NCBI RefSeq assembly: GCF_002443255.2 | Contig: NW_019211456.1 | Location: forward strand, 50,218,486-50,282,485 | DNA from: Varroa destructor | Lineage: Eukaryota > Arthropoda > Arachnida > Mesostigmata > Varroidae | Length of the DNA: 64,000 nucleotides | Reading direction: 5' to 3' | Part shown: one piece after another, positions 38,344-51,004 of the stretch | Numbering within the stretch: position 1 is the stretch's first letter | How the letters are laid out: every line of letters begins with the position of its first letter | The notes under the pieces: generated by a model | Told to the model about the DNA's origin: nothing | Database searches by the model: none | Seen by the model: only the letters and a program-made list of their open reading frames with translations | Program-made: the position numbers and the translations under genes

Positions 38344-38706
38344 TTGTCTATACACGATCTATTCAAAACATTAAAGTTGTTTTCGGCCGAAGTTGGATCG
38401 TGCGATTTTGTCCGTCGACGCGAAGGTAAAGCTCCCGCGAAAGACAAACGTAGCATCAGGCTAAATATAAAACAGCAGACGTTCCCCAATGGCTGCAGTA
38501 CACTAGGGAGCTGTCGCAGACAACGTTTCACTTCTCTATTGCGGCCTAGTGGAGGTGAAAAAAGGACGAGATTACTGCGGGCATTAGCGATTGGTGATGA
38601 TGACCTTACACGCTGTTTTGGGTTGAAAGGTCGTAAGCGTGAACCATGCCCAGGTAAACAACAGAAGTTTGAAATGTTAGCGATCTGGGTGAACGGAAAA
38701 CATTAA
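38344..38706 (+). CDS. Unrecognised 120-codon frame
   Basis: A 120-codon frame opening at TTG, moderately GC-rich, very basic (RRREGKAPAKDKRS, LKGRKREPCPGKQQK). A CAG/GTAAAC sequence within it (around 38650) would be a usable splice donor, and ..TTTCTAG and ..GATGCAG sequences upstream could be acceptors. No domain was recognised. The basic composition could reflect a transposon gag-like fragment, but this is conjecture. Confidence 0.2.
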   Translation: MSIHDLFKTLKLFSAEVGSCDFVRRREGKAPAKDKRSIRLNIKQQTFPNGCSTLGSCRRQRFTSLLRPSGGEKRTRLLRALAIGDDDLTRCFGLKGRKREPCPGKQQKFEMLAIWVNGKH

Positions 38707-39197
38707 ATAAGAACGTCCGCTCGTACCGTGAATAGATGCACGAGTTTGCATAGTGTATACATACCTGTTTCTATGGTAGCCTAATCGGCTGTTAATCTTA
38801 GGGAAACGCTATGGCTTCCTGCTGGGAACCCGTCATCTAACAGTGATACCCGACGTCAAACTCCGAATAGATACCCAGACGTACTTTCATCTAATACATC
38901 TGTTCATAAACTTTAATTGAATATGATTACGGTTTGACGACAACTGTGTCACACGGCCGTGTAGTTCTATACATAGCTTTGTTTCTAATAACTCGCAAAG
39001 GGTTCACTAGCTTAATGTCTTGTATTGTAATATCTAGCGGCCTTTTTAGTTAGCAAAGCACTGTCTAGTATTATCGGTTACGATGTCAATCATTCTGGTC
39101 TAAGTTGTTGAGAAATACGTATTTTCAGAGACAAGTTCTCACATAAGATTATGTGCTTTTTCTGTAGCTCGTTGTTAGCACTGCTATTAAGCAAAGC

Positions 39198-39215
39198 TTT
39201 TTTTTTTTTTTTTTT
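39198..39215. repeat. Poly-T run
   Basis: Eighteen consecutive T in non-coding DNA. Confidence 0.95.
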
Positions 39216-42200
39216 CTAAATTCATAACTCGAACCCTTAATATTACGCAGTAACATCTCATGATTGCCATCTAAGTTGAACGGATTTCAAGGAACGTCGT
39301 CTTCTAGAAAGTACCAAAGAACCCGCTGCCCACACGGCTGGTTGCATACATCACTCTCCCACTGCGTCGCGGGAGACATGGCCAGCTGTGGTTACCTACC
39401 TTAAGCGCCCCACGTATTTGCCGAGTCATTGCATTATTTGAAATGAACCGGGCACACATCAACGAACTCTTACCCTTTACACCTTATATTCCGGAAGAAT
39501 ATGTTTGGATTCGCACCTAGATTTTCTAATTGTGTAGCACTATACAATGATGGTATGACCGCTAATGCACGATACGAGTCTCATCTCAAGTTAATCCTGC
39601 TACTTTGTCAAATACTTGTACAGAGTTTAACGTCATCTCGCAAGTATTCAGCCTTTTCAACTCATTCATTCCATTCTTCACGGCCCGCTGTCTCCTGTTT
39701 ACAACGATGTCAAGAACTCCCAGGCTGAGAGTGCGAACGAAAGTTGAGAGTGGACTAAATGGGGATAAAATAGCGAAAGTACAGCAGAAGTTCCAGCTAT
39801 AACTAACGTAAGGCATTTAGGAACTAGGGCAGAATTGTTTCTGCTGGAATAGAATCCACTCGCTCTAATGTATTTGTATGGTAGCGCGTATGCCAAAGTG
39901 GCGGGTCTAAACTACAATTAATAAACGTTAAACTTTGTATTCTACGAAATGTTACGCCGACCCAGGACAACAGGTCAGTAGTCACAAAATAGCCCATCTA
40001 CAAACCACTTATTATCGCTTGCGGCATTCTGAAGAATCGCTGCTATTACGCCATGTTGTAGAAAAATAACCACCTAATTCTCATAGTTTAGGGTTACTGC
40101 TCGGTAATCAGTAAAAAATGAAATCAGTCCTGCATAATCTACACATCGACTGAGCTCACAACAAATATAGGCAATAAGTCGGATGAAATTATCTTGTTTT
40201 AGCGGCAGCGATCCTTTTCGAATTTATTCAACTTGGCTCAAAGGCGGAAGTTGCGGCACGATTAGGTAATAGTTACCTAATATAGTTCGAATTAAGGAAA
40301 AGGTGACATCATCGATTATATAGAGCATTTTTTTTCACACAGTGATTTGTCTCTACAACACGCCGTAGAATTCAGGTGTATTAGAGGTCAATTGAGTCGA
40401 AGTGTTGCTACTCGAGAATATGTGTACCTGTCGGGTTAGGGCGAGTTAATGGCCACGAGTTTAATTAGAGGCGAACTCGATAATCACAATACTATCGGCT
40501 AAATTGGGGGTTGAGAGCGTAAAAACAGTGGTTTATTAACAAATTCGAACTAACTTATTCTATCGACAACAATGTTCATTAAATGCACACATTTCAGGCA
40601 CATAAATCAATGTTAAACTGTTTTGCTCCAAGCCCATTTTCCCCCTCTACTGTACACAATCTAATTGTACAATAATAACCGTAGACCCAAAAGTTTTATA
40701 GCACATCAGTGGGTCCGAAAAGGCTGCCTTTGCCAGCGACAGGCGTCTGAATTAATGACGCCATGGTGCTCGCCACGTAAATACGGATCATCTAAGGCAA
40801 AAACCGCGAACACGTTCCTCACAGAGAGGTCTTTTTCAAATCGGCACAGGTGACAACAATGGCCTGCTGTGTATGCGGGAGAGCACTGTAGTATTTAGAA
40901 GTGTCTAAAGACGTAGGTCGAAATATGCATTTGTAGGTGCGTCATATAAACGAATAATGAAATCGAGCTAATTTTTTTTAAACTAGTTTAGCTAAAATAT
41001 TGAAAAACATTTTGCATAGGTATATTAACGGTGAGTGTTATACAGCAGATTTGGAAGGTAGCCAAAGAATATAGCCCTTTACTAGATACTAGATCGGCTT
41101 TCAATGTCACTGTTGCCTTGCGGAAAATCTAGTTGAGGACCTTTAATGATAAATTACTCGTTATACACCGTAGTTAGAAGATGATCATACGATCTAGTCT
41201 TGTCGAGTAGCTTCGACGCCCTTTCGTCACCTTTTCGACAGGATTGACCATCAGGTAATACATACCCGAATCAAAATGAGCCAAACGCTCGTTTGAAGTA
41301 TATTGATTGCATGATGCACGCATAGCTACACGGCGCAAGCGTAATATATAACTGGAATAGAACTTGATATTATCGCCGTCCTGCACTAGCGCTACTGTGA
41401 GACCCGGCTTACTAAAGCTCATACAGACTTTCGCGTTAGTTAATCCCCTGTGTTTTCTCGATACTTAAGATCTAACCCTAAGACCATACGATTATTTTTG
41501 AGGAATGAAATGTGTACTTGTTACACGATACGCTTGCGTCGTGGGGCTCAAATATATAGGGACGTAATAAAAAAGTTACGATTAAGCTAGTAATGACTGT
41601 GATACCGACAAAAACAAATTTGCTCCGAACTCCACTACTCATTGTTTCGAATTATATTTTTTACTTCTGCACTTCAGGCAAGATTTTTTATGCATACGCT
41701 TCGGCGACTACACACCTAGCCGCTATGCTTTCCAGACGTATCATTTGACGCTCGTCGCAAGGTTAGAGCAGAGGATGCAACAAGCCGGACCCTCTCTCTG
41801 CATAAGATGATCGAATAGGCGTTCTCCTTCTCTACATGCTTCGTACTTGTCAAAACATAAGCAACCTTTGAACAAAAAGCAGTTCCTGAATTTCAAAGTA
41901 ACTTATACATATAAGTGTTTTCAGAAGTTGATTTTGTTAATCTTCTAGCTAGTTAATAGTACTATCTCGATTCCTCGACAAGTCTTAGCGTCAAGCGAGC
42001 GCATGTGTCTGGAATATTACGCAGAAATAAAACGTTGTTTGCCAGTACTACTCGTATTGGGCAAACGCTCATGATATAGTAGTTTTCTAGCTTGTTAGTA
42101 CAAAACATTACCTGTATGGCAAACCTTGCTACTTATTTTCCTCGTACCGGCTTAAGTTAAGCGTTCTGAATACAACGAAAAGTTGTTACATGTTAACGTT

Positions 42201-42371
42201 TGCTATTTTCTTTAGACTCGAGCTCGAACAAAACGAGACTAGCACGTTTTCTAAAATCTATGCTGCTATTGGAAATTGGGAGCTGCGTCAATTTGTTACG
42301 TAAAACCATGATTTAGGAAATTTCGCGCAAAATCTCTTAAGGCAGAGATGCCCCTGGGTTAGACTGACGAT

Positions 42372-42398
42372 AACAACAACAACAACAACAACAACAAC
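42372..42398. repeat. (AAC)9 microsatellite
   Basis: Nine AAC units just upstream of the non-LTR retrotransposon relic. It may mark the target or 5' boundary of that element, but the boundary itself could not be defined. Confidence 0.95.
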
Positions 42399-43429
42399 GA
42401 CCGTAGCCAAGCACTGAACCAGTTTTTCTCCAGGACAATGATCCTTTCCTCAATGCAAGCCAAATCGAGAAGAAGATAAGTTAAGAGCATCGTAGAGGTA
42501 AAAGCGCAAATAGAAGCTCCCAAAGCAAGCTAAAAAGGCAAGGCCCAGTTAAATTCGGATGTTGTTCCACCTTCTATGGCCAAAAGCCTAGTATCCACTG
42601 AGAAGCCACGACAGAAGAACACCAGCTAATCCATTGCCGAATAGATTTAGGTCCCAACATGGTTCCACTGCGACCAAGAAAAAGTGTTAGGGGAAATCGT
42701 GCTGTACGTGCGGCACCATCTGACACGGCCAGTAACTACCAAGTGAGCAAAACATGTACGCCAGTAAGAAGGGCATCATGCCAACTACACAGCTTGTTCG
42801 GTATACCGCAAGAAACTAGCAATAATAAAGGAGGGTGGAACAGTGGGGCCTAAACAAAAGACCAAGGAGGCAAGCCCCACCAATGAGAATGAAAAGAAAA
42901 AGCAGGAGAGGAAAGCGATTAAGGTATTGGAGAACAGACACAACGTATTCATCATGCTAGGATCCAACCGACAGCCAAAATATGATTAAAGTATTACATG
43001 AAATCCGTATCCTTACAGGATAGTCCATGACTCGCTACTATAGACTAAACAAATCTGTAAATTGGGCCAATCGTCTCCATAACCAGAGAATCAACTCACT
43101 GGCTAATAGATAACGAATCTGATATAAAATTAGCGGACAGTGTTCGATTACCCCATAACGATTAGAGGTAACGGTGAGTAGAGTTGTGTAGACATGCTAC
43201 CTCTCGACAAAACAAGCTGAAAGGAAAATTTTTTATAATGTTTAACATAATTGACATAATCTTGTTAGAATGATATGGCATTTATAGAATTTATCTAAAA
43301 ACATGTCTAACAATTTAAGAATAGCTAACAAAAAGGAATCTCAAGGCCTGATATTTTTACCGGATGTAATAGAACTTCATAGATTTCATAACCTCAAACG
43401 CCAAATCCCAGTCTATTACTGAGCGATAG

Positions 43430-44395
43430 CACTAGCGATGGTACTTGATGAGAAGCTCAGTTGATAAATGCTCTTACAGCCCAGAATAGCGAACATTTCC
43501 AGCTTTCTTTTCCTAGAAAGTGATAATGGATGTGCAAGTTCGATCACACACAACATAAGGAAACAGCCAGGGAAAGTAGACCACAGGCTGGAAAGACAAA
43601 TGGGGCAAGTCCTTGTCAGAGTTCGTAAAAAAGCGTCGTCACCGTACAAGTCTAGGGAAGACTGGTGGAATAATGAATTCGTAGAAGCTCGTTATGAGTG
43701 CAAGGCCTACATCGGATAGCATTCAGAACACGAAGCCGGTACTAGACTGGATCACGGTGAACGGCAGAAAAACACAGGGGAAATCTAAACTTACCTACCA
43801 ACGGTTTAAGGTCCTTATTAGACGAAGTAAAGCTGGCAGAAGTGGAGGGTAGAGACAAATAAAGTCGTAAATCATACCAGATTGATATGAATTGAAACAG
43901 TCAGCTCTGCGGCTTTTTAATTGATATTGTGGAGGAAATCTTTTCCCCTCGCAACTGCTGCGAAACCCCAATGCAACATCAACAAGAGGTGAAGTATCAG
44001 AGGTTGTAGTAGAAACAGAGACAATAGAACGCCATAAAAATCAGAAGAAGATAGCGCAGGCAGAATCTTTTGCTGGAATCAGACGGGGTGCTCAAAACGT
44101 AGCTACTGATAGCGATGACCAGAGATTTTGTTATCAGATTCTCCCTAGGAGGGAGATTCTCTAGGGAGTAAGAAGAGGCCGACTTAGTACATAAGCCAGG
44201 GAAGAGAGCAGGCTTGTTGGTTTATTGACCCATGCAGCCTGCCTCACATAATAGCGAACATGATTACTAAAAAGCTATAATAAGATAAGATACGCATTAT
44301 CCGACGCATAGTATAGTCTCCGCAAAAATCCCGGAAACGGTGTCCGCGATCAGAAGTGTCTGAAATGTCTAGACAAAATGCAAACTACCAAGACA
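43430..44395 (+). pseudogene. Non-LTR retrotransposon ORF2 fragment: endonuclease end and N-terminal RT
   Basis: VLDEKLS (43441-43462) stands where the WRVLEEETLSDH motif ends the APE endonuclease. DWWNNEFVEARYECKAYI (about 43.66-43.71 kb) matches the WWNxEL..LR...R linker between endonuclease and reverse transcriptase. EEADLVHKPGK (44172-44204) matches the W..A.LV.I.KPGK block. A YRPI..L-like stretch with IIANM/KKL follows (44.22-44.28 kb). LSDA-YSLRKNPGNGV (44308-44355) matches the LSD.QYGFRKGRST block. All are in mixed frames with stops, so the protein is dead. Recognisable RT sequence stops near 44.39 kb at a short poly-A. Confidence 0.7.
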
Positions 44396-44421
44396 AAAGG
44401 CGTAAAAAAAAAAAGCTTACT

Positions 44422-44470
44422 GTAAGTGTTTTTTCCTAAGTAGTGCTCATTGATGTTTTCGCGTAGAATA
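44422..44470 (+). repeat. Direct repeat, copy 1
   Basis: About 49 bp nearly identical to 45459-45508, differing by a few substitutions and one small gap. The shared core includes CATTGATGTYTTCGCGTAGAATA. Spacing between copies is 1037 bp. Similarity fades on both sides. Confidence 0.8.
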
Positions 44471-45458
44471 CCCCATGCACAACCAACTGCGATTTGACGA
44501 TGTAGGCGCTTAAAAGTTTCTCATTACGTTTTAAAAGACCCAATCTTCTCATATTTGAAAGATTTTTTTAGACAAAGCGAATCCTTTTGTTTTTGTATCT
44601 GGTCTACCCTTCTTCTATTTGTAGTTTCCAACGGACCAACCTCACAATTCTTAACACTGCTTCCTATGAAACAGTTCTGAATACTCTAGCTGCTCCTAGC
44701 GCAGTTTGCCTTTGGTGCTATAGGTTTTGTGGAGGTTCCTCTGTTATGGGGCACTTAATACTGATGTAACGTACAGGACGATGAAGTCTACCTCGGGGGG
44801 GTAGCATTTTTCTGGTTCCTGTGCCAGAGCTATATGTTTTCATATTTTTAGCTAGGTTGTAGATTGATTTTGCTGCTTTGGTCTTTGTATGGTTGAAGTA
44901 GTACTCAACGATGTTTCGTGTATGACGATTCCTTTTGAAGCAAAATCCTGTGGCCATATGCGGACCTTGGTGTTTATGCATTTTCTTCTGCCATTCAGAA
45001 CAAGTTCGGTCATCTTGGGAGCCTTAGAGAATAGCGCATCGTTTTCTTCCACTACTTACGTTTGAAACCGATCTTCTCAACTAAGCAGTATTTTTCTCGT
45101 TCTGCTGTCTTACAGAATTCATTTTCCGCCAGGTGCCATGAGGTTTTAACGTCCTTGCCATTGCGCTCATATTTCGAGGCCTCATGAGGTGTACTTTAGT
45201 GGAAAGTCTTGATCCAGGATGGCGGCTTCGGCTGAAAGGTAATGAAAGGTCGCAGGAACGATTCATTAAAATGCCGCGAACTTTCTCAACTGTATTTACC
45301 TAATCGGCATTAGTGTGCCTATTGGTACGGCAATAGCTAGTATTAAGGTTTGTCGGTGGAATGTGGCAGCCCTCGTTGACTATGTATTATTAAGGTAAGG
45401 TGAGAGGGCATCCAATCTTCAGCTAATTTTCCTTTTGTTCATTATATGTTTTCTTTAA

Positions 45459-45508
45459 GTAAGTATTTTTTCTTAAGTAAGTGCACATTGATGTCTTCGC
45501 GTAGAATA
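45459..45508 (+). repeat. Direct repeat, copy 2
   Basis: Second copy of the repeat at 44422. The pair could be short terminal direct repeats of an inserted element or a segmental duplication; a repeat of this size is far too long to be a chance match. Confidence 0.8.
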
Positions 45509-46019
45509 TTTTCCCTCACAGCTAATGATTCTAGTTCGGAAAGATTTAACTGAAATTACTCTGTTGAACATTTTTGAGAGATATTCGAGTGAAAAAACGT
45601 TGTCAAAAAGCGTCGAACTTACCTATTCTATTAGTTATCCTAAATCAATTTCATATGCCATGAGCATCTGTGCTTCTATTTAGGTTGCATTACAAAAACC
45701 TAATGATTTTGTTGACCTTTAATCACAATAGTAAGTTCGCTTTTGCTGCCGTTGCACCGAAGAGTTAATTGCCCAGTGATCATATTTTACGCAGTTCAAG
45801 CATACACTGCTGTTCATTGATGCTGCACAATACTTATCCGATCTTCAATTTTTACCTAATGATATTGGTACGTTTTATTTGTGCTTGTAAACCGTTTCTT
45901 TTTCTCATGTCCTGTATTTCGTCGACAGCCACTTTGAGACCAGCTGGTTAAAGCCTCTAAATCAGCCTTTTTTTTTGCAAAACACAGTGGCTACTACTTT
46001 CGTTCGTTGAGTTTCTAAT

Positions 46020-46085
46020 CGCGTTTATTTTTTATTCATTTATTTATTTTTCTTTACTATTATTTGTTTATTTATTTTGCTTCCT
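46020..46085. repeat. TTTA-rich simple sequence
   Basis: Degenerate TTTA/TTTATT repeats within the T-rich part of the insertion. Confidence 0.8.
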
Positions 46086-46318
46086 TAATTTATAAGTGGA
46101 CCTTAGCGTCTCGCAATGTGGAAGTTTTCTTACTTCAATGCCATAGTCTGTGGGCAGATTGTGGCTTTCACGTTTCATAGGACCTGTGCGTACGATTGTC
46201 ACTCGCCATCTACAATTATTACGGCCAATCTACCTTTTTTATTTTTATTTTGTTTTTTGGGTGGTGACTTGATTTTTTTTTTGTATTGAGCTTAATGTCC
46301 ATGTTCTCTAAATATACC

Positions 46319-46336
46319 ACACACACACACGCACAC
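46319..46336. repeat. Short (AC)n run
   Basis: About nine AC units with one interruption, close to the right edge of the interrupting DNA. Confidence 0.85.
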
Positions 46337-46404
46337 AGCAGATGGCTATTTTTCGGTAATCTGGGTTATCCTATATATACGTAGGTTATACGAGACGTAC
46401 TCTT

Positions 46405-47120
46405 CAAAGACACGGCTTATATCGATAATGCGATGGACAAGGCTATAAGGAGCGCCGTTAACCCAGCCAAACACATGCCCAGGGTAGGAAAAATAACAGA
46501 AAAAGCGGAACAGGGAGGCAGAGTCGACAGCATTATATGTAGCTCGAGCCTAGTCTGGCGCAGTAGTTGGTAAGCAAAGTGACAAAAAAACATCGCTACT
46601 CGCACAAAAAGCGGTTACCATCCGAGAAGCGCGAGCGCACGGTGCAGTGTCTATAAGAGCAACTCTTGTGCTAGCTGAGATATTATCGTGAAGCTATTCA
46701 ATCCGTGACAATCCAGAGCTCATGCCATCTCAGACTGCTATTCTTCGGAAATAGTAGAAGCAATGCGCACGACATGGATTAAGGGACAGGCCAGGGTCTT
46801 GGACTTGGTACTTTGTCGTAGATCTGCGATTCTGGTACAATATTGCGATACAAAAAACTAGCATACAGGTATTAGCTGGTCACAGTCAATTTCAAACACA
46901 CGTGCTCGAAATAGGACAACCACAGGTGTTCTATGCGAGTTGGGGAAAACGGGTGGAGTCGAAGAAGCATTCTTACAATGTACAGCTCTGCGAGACACAC
47001 GAGAAAGGCCACAGAAGGGAACAGTCATAGAGGTGGCTAAAAATATGGTGAGAACAGGGTGGATAATAGGTTTAGCTTTTCTTAAAAAATCATGAACAAC
47101 AAAGAAGGATTGGAAAAAGA
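46405..47120 (+). pseudogene. Non-LTR retrotransposon ORF2 fragment: C-terminal part
   Basis: YIDNAMDKAIRSAVNPAKH and MPRVGKITEK...GGRVDSIICSSSLVW (46.42-46.57 kb) match the region after the RT thumb of R1-like elements, usually read as ...A..L.RLMPN.GG....RRLL..V..SILLYGAP.W. Further on, VLAGHSQFQTHVLEIG (about 46.87 kb) matches the LTGHG.F..YL.RIG motif just before the C-terminal zinc knuckle, and GGVEEAFLQCTALRDTRE with VAKNMVRTGW (46.95-47.07 kb) resembles the ..E...H.L..C......R block and the terminal W helix. The first knuckle cysteines are not visible. Frames are mixed with stops. Confidence 0.65.
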
Positions 47121-47150
47121 ACGTAGAAGAATGCTAGCTGAAATTAAGGC

Positions 47151-50100
47151 TGATGTGAAAGAATAGATTGCTGGCAGCCTGTTCCTTCAAAGATTTAGAA
47201 AAAATGCGAGCAGCGATGGCGGGTATTTACAGGGAGTCAGAGCGAAGTATGCTGGTTCAGCGAATATTAGCTTACTCGGCGGCTAGGGTTTTAGGTCTCA
47301 AGAGGATCGTGAAGTGAATCCTACCCTTAGGCCTTTGTCATGAACTACTAGGGGAATAGCTCCGAGTGTCTCAATCAAGTATTAACCCATACCTCCTATA
47401 AAAAAGACGTTACATGACCCGCCTGAGTTGGCTTTAAAAGTAACTTAATCATTTAATATAGTACCATTTAGTTAAACAGAACTAGTTTTATTTCTGCCCA
47501 CTACGTTGGTACTAGCTCAAGAGGCTATAACATACATGTGGGCGAGAGAATCAGTGTTTCCTACCGCAATCGAAAGGGCTAATCGATGAAAACAAACTGC
47601 TGTTTAAAAAATGTATGGTTTGTCAAAGACAAGTCAAGCATAAACAAAAAGTAATTTAGGGCGGCTTTTAGAGCGAAAGACGAAGGCCAGTAACAGATAT
47701 TCTATCCGCAATTTTATACAAGCGCCTGGGTTGCGCTTTACAAGCCTCTAATTTTCATGCGGTTTCTGTGGGAGACATATTTGTTTCCAACTTCTGACGT
47801 GTCGCTATGCGCCTATAGCAGAAGTAGAGCATTTCTACTAACGCAGTGTCACTTAAGATTGCTTGTGAACTGTTAGGTAGTGTCATTCAGTAAACTTCGA
47901 AAGTTTTATAAATGGTCGACAGTAGCGAATAGGGTGCGAATATGGATGGCTTTGTATCAAAATAGTCTGAGATACTTTGGCGTATTTTATTTTTGCTTTA
48001 TAATGCTATAGAAGATAATACTCTTTGAAAATGAGATTTATTAAAAACTTTTACATTGACTGCCAGCTGTAGCGTGTGCTCGGGTCCCCTGATGGATGAA
48101 GACTATTAACATTGATGGTAAATCATTTTTGAACAATAGTGTGTGATGTCTTGTCCTCAAAATTTATACGGCCTCAGTTGGGGTATCTATAGGGAATACA
48201 AAAAAATTGTCAAACCAATAATAGTTAGAGTCTTGTCTATTCGTTAAGTTAGAAGAAATAAAAGTGTAAAAAATGTGTTCTTTCTGCTAGGGCCATTATG
48301 TTTTTGGCCTGTGTTTTATTTGCTTTTTCGGAAGTAATTTACGCCTGATAACTCAATTGAAAGAACGGCGAAAATGTGCAACACTACGACAGGTGCTTGT
48401 TCCTAGAAGCCGCGTAACGTAAATGTCACATCCTTTCTTCTCGGCTACTAATGTGTCTGCACGACCGCGTAGTGAAAGGGCAGAATATAACCTCTTTTAG
48501 CAGACAGATTTATATCAACATTTTGAGAAATATGGAGTCAATTTCTGTGGGATGAGTTGGGCTTAAAAGTTACGGGAAAAATAATACCTGAAGATCAGGT
48601 AAACACACTTCCATTGATTCCAGTTTAAACAAGGTTTTTTTATGGAAATATTTTTTTGCATCGTTTAATATGACCCATTTCGCATTTCTTCGAAGACCGA
48701 CATTTACTTACCTGGTAACGCGGATCTTTCCCCATCTGGGAAAACCTGATTGTCCATTTTCTTATAAGTAGACTACTTTTGGCCTTGAACTATGCTGGTA
48801 TACACAAATTTGAATTAATGAACTTTGTGACCCATGATTCAGCCTGTCTCATTCTTAAGTTTTCGAACTCATACCCTAACTCTAATGGAAACTGTAAATA
48901 GTTCCCGCACCTTACTAGCACGGCTTTCTATATGTGATTGCTTTAGCGTGTGTGAGGAACTTTAGTGCGAACAGTTTAGCCCGACGTGACTATTAAACCA
49001 TTTAAATACATCGTTGTACATTGGAATTCCTTACAGAGAAAGCTATGATTTTTCAAGTTCATAAGACTAGCCTTCGTAGCTCTATACGACAATTCAGAAG
49101 AAGTAGGTTTATTCAAACTAAAAAAAGCCTCTTTTGCAGAGATATTGTCAGCATTATATTATTGAAAATTAGCTTCATATTAACGTAAAACGGAAAATAG
49201 TAAGCAAACTCACGACATGGGCGAATCCTTCCAAGCAAGGTGAATTAGATAAAAGTTAATATACAAAATCTGCGAATCATTATTAGGCTTTTTAGGGATT
49301 TTACACGGCCACGCCTTTATAGCCAATGGTAGTCGCGTCTGGTAGGTTAACCTATCGAAACGCTATGCCTGCAGGAGACCCTTTGTAGTTCGCACGTAAC
49401 GTCGCTTGAACTGGGGCGTGTGATGTTCTCTTTCATAATGCGGTCACATCTCAAACTGAGTATTCTCTAAACGTCTAAATGGAGCCCACCTGCTCATAAA
49501 AATGGTCACTTCAGTTAAATAACTGATCGAAGAGCACCCTATGCATCCTCCTCCTGGGAACTGTGATAAACACTACGTGTATATTACAATGTCCTTTGTT
49601 AAAAAAAAAATTAGTTTTTTTCATTAAGCTGTTTCTGCATTACCACATTTCTACAATTCGAAAAGGCAGGTAATCTTCTGTCAGTCAGTTTCTTCTTTTT
49701 CGAATGAACCTAATATTATTATGCTGCCATATTGCGACTCGAACATGAGCTTTATGACAACCTACATGAGATTCGAATAACAAAGTTCTTGTAATTAACT
49801 TGCGATAATAACCATAAACACATGACTTTAGATAATTATAATGCCACATTTAAATATAACACTTCTCTGCACTCTACATTGTAAAGCATCTCTCGAGGTA
49901 CTAAATGCATTCGTAACTTAAAACGGTGTCTTCAACATCACTTTTGGGAGTGAGGTTGCAACTGTGCTATCGTACTATCAGGTGTTTACGATGTGGTAAA
50001 AATATTTGTATGTCTGTCAAAGTTCTAAAAACCAAAAGTAATAGGTCTATAGATGGTATTATACGTCTGACTTATCACTCCACCGAAAGGCCTTAGAGAG

Positions 50101-51004
50101 TTTCTGATAAAAAGAAATAAGTCAGTAAAAGGGTCTCTACGTTGCTTGGTCTAAACACTGTTTCTTAAAATTTCACTGAAAGCAGTAAGTTGCTCATGCC
50201 GATGTTCGTCACACTCCAGCTTTTAAAATTCATTCATGTATTCACACAACTTAGAGCAGAGCCTACAAACTATATTGTCAAAAAAATCTGCTTTTTCAAA
50301 GTAGGTAGGTACGCAGATCTCATAAAATAAAAGTTAACCACCGCCCCGTGATCTGTCCAGCTACCCACTTAAAAATTCAAGCCACAAGGCTAGGTTTTAA
50401 AAATAACTGCAATTATCTAACGATGTTCTTCAAGGATGACACTAAAAAACTTCAGTTTTGTTCCTGATTCATCTATAATTTTGTCTGTTCCAACGCTTAG
50501 CTGGTGCGAGATGTTTGCTACGCCGTATTCTTCTATACATAGCTAAAATGAGCTGTTGTTACACTTTTATTCCGTCTTGCCTCTCTTCAATGCTAACTAA
50601 CTACACTATAAACTAGATCCACAAACACCAAACTTGATGCTAATTTACATTATTTATGATATCTGTGGTATTTTAACTCACAATAAATGAGTTACAAAAG
50701 CATCACATAACAAAAACACAGGCTGTTGTTGACCACTGTGCTCCTTGAAGCTATATTTGGATAGCTTCATTGTTCCAGGTATTTGCTTGAGCCGAACTAA
50801 GAAAGTGCTTTGGCTCTTTATATTACTGCGCGAGTCACTCAAATGTAACACAAACTATTGTTCTGTTTCTTAATATTCCCTTCATCTTCTGCTCTTCTAT
50901 TTGCTATTGTTTCTCTACATCATTCGGACATATTCTCTCTTCTGGGAGTCCGTTGCAATTTTATTGCACAGTAAACAGAATCTGATGCCGAGCTCCTTTC
51001 CTTT
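47151..51004. other. Region without recognisable gene
   Basis: No open frame above about 60 codons and no transposon motif was recognised. AT-rich with only short A/T runs. Confidence 0.6.

Larger units (their letters stand above)
32403..42371. other. Region with only unrecognised short frames
   Basis: No known family was recognised in about 10 kb. It contains poly-T and poly-A runs and several open frames of 60-120 codons. The two with the most protein-like composition are listed separately. The remaining frames look like chance openings. Confidence 0.5.
44396..46404. mobile_element. Unrelated DNA interrupting the retrotransposon
   Basis: Between the QYGFRKG block of RT and the connection region there should be about 0.9 kb of palm/thumb coding sequence. 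Instead there are 2.0 kb without RT motifs. The stretch contains a ~50-bp direct repeat at its left side and centre, three overlapping minus-strand frames (44718-45266) of fairly protein-like composition, a T-rich TTTA tract and an (AC)n run. It is most simply an insertion accompanied by deletion of the RT core. The inserted element could not be assigned. Confidence 0.45.
42400..47150 (+). mobile_element. Decayed R1/jockey-type non-LTR retrotransposon, interrupted
   Basis: Extent inferred from recognisable pieces in the expected order on the plus strand: a lysine-rich, possibly ORF1-like segment (42.4-42.99 kb, not firmly recognised), the end of an APE-type endonuclease and the inter-domain linker (43.44-43.72 kb), the first reverse-transcriptase blocks (44.17-44.38 kb), then after about 2 kb of other DNA the post-RT connection region (46.41-46.57 kb) and a degraded zinc-knuckle region (46.87-47.08 kb). 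The spacing from about 43.0 kb to the linker fits an endonuclease of normal length. The palm core of the RT, including the YADD motif, is not present. R1-like is preferred over jockey because of the connection-region pattern; this needs a search. Confidence 0.7.
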
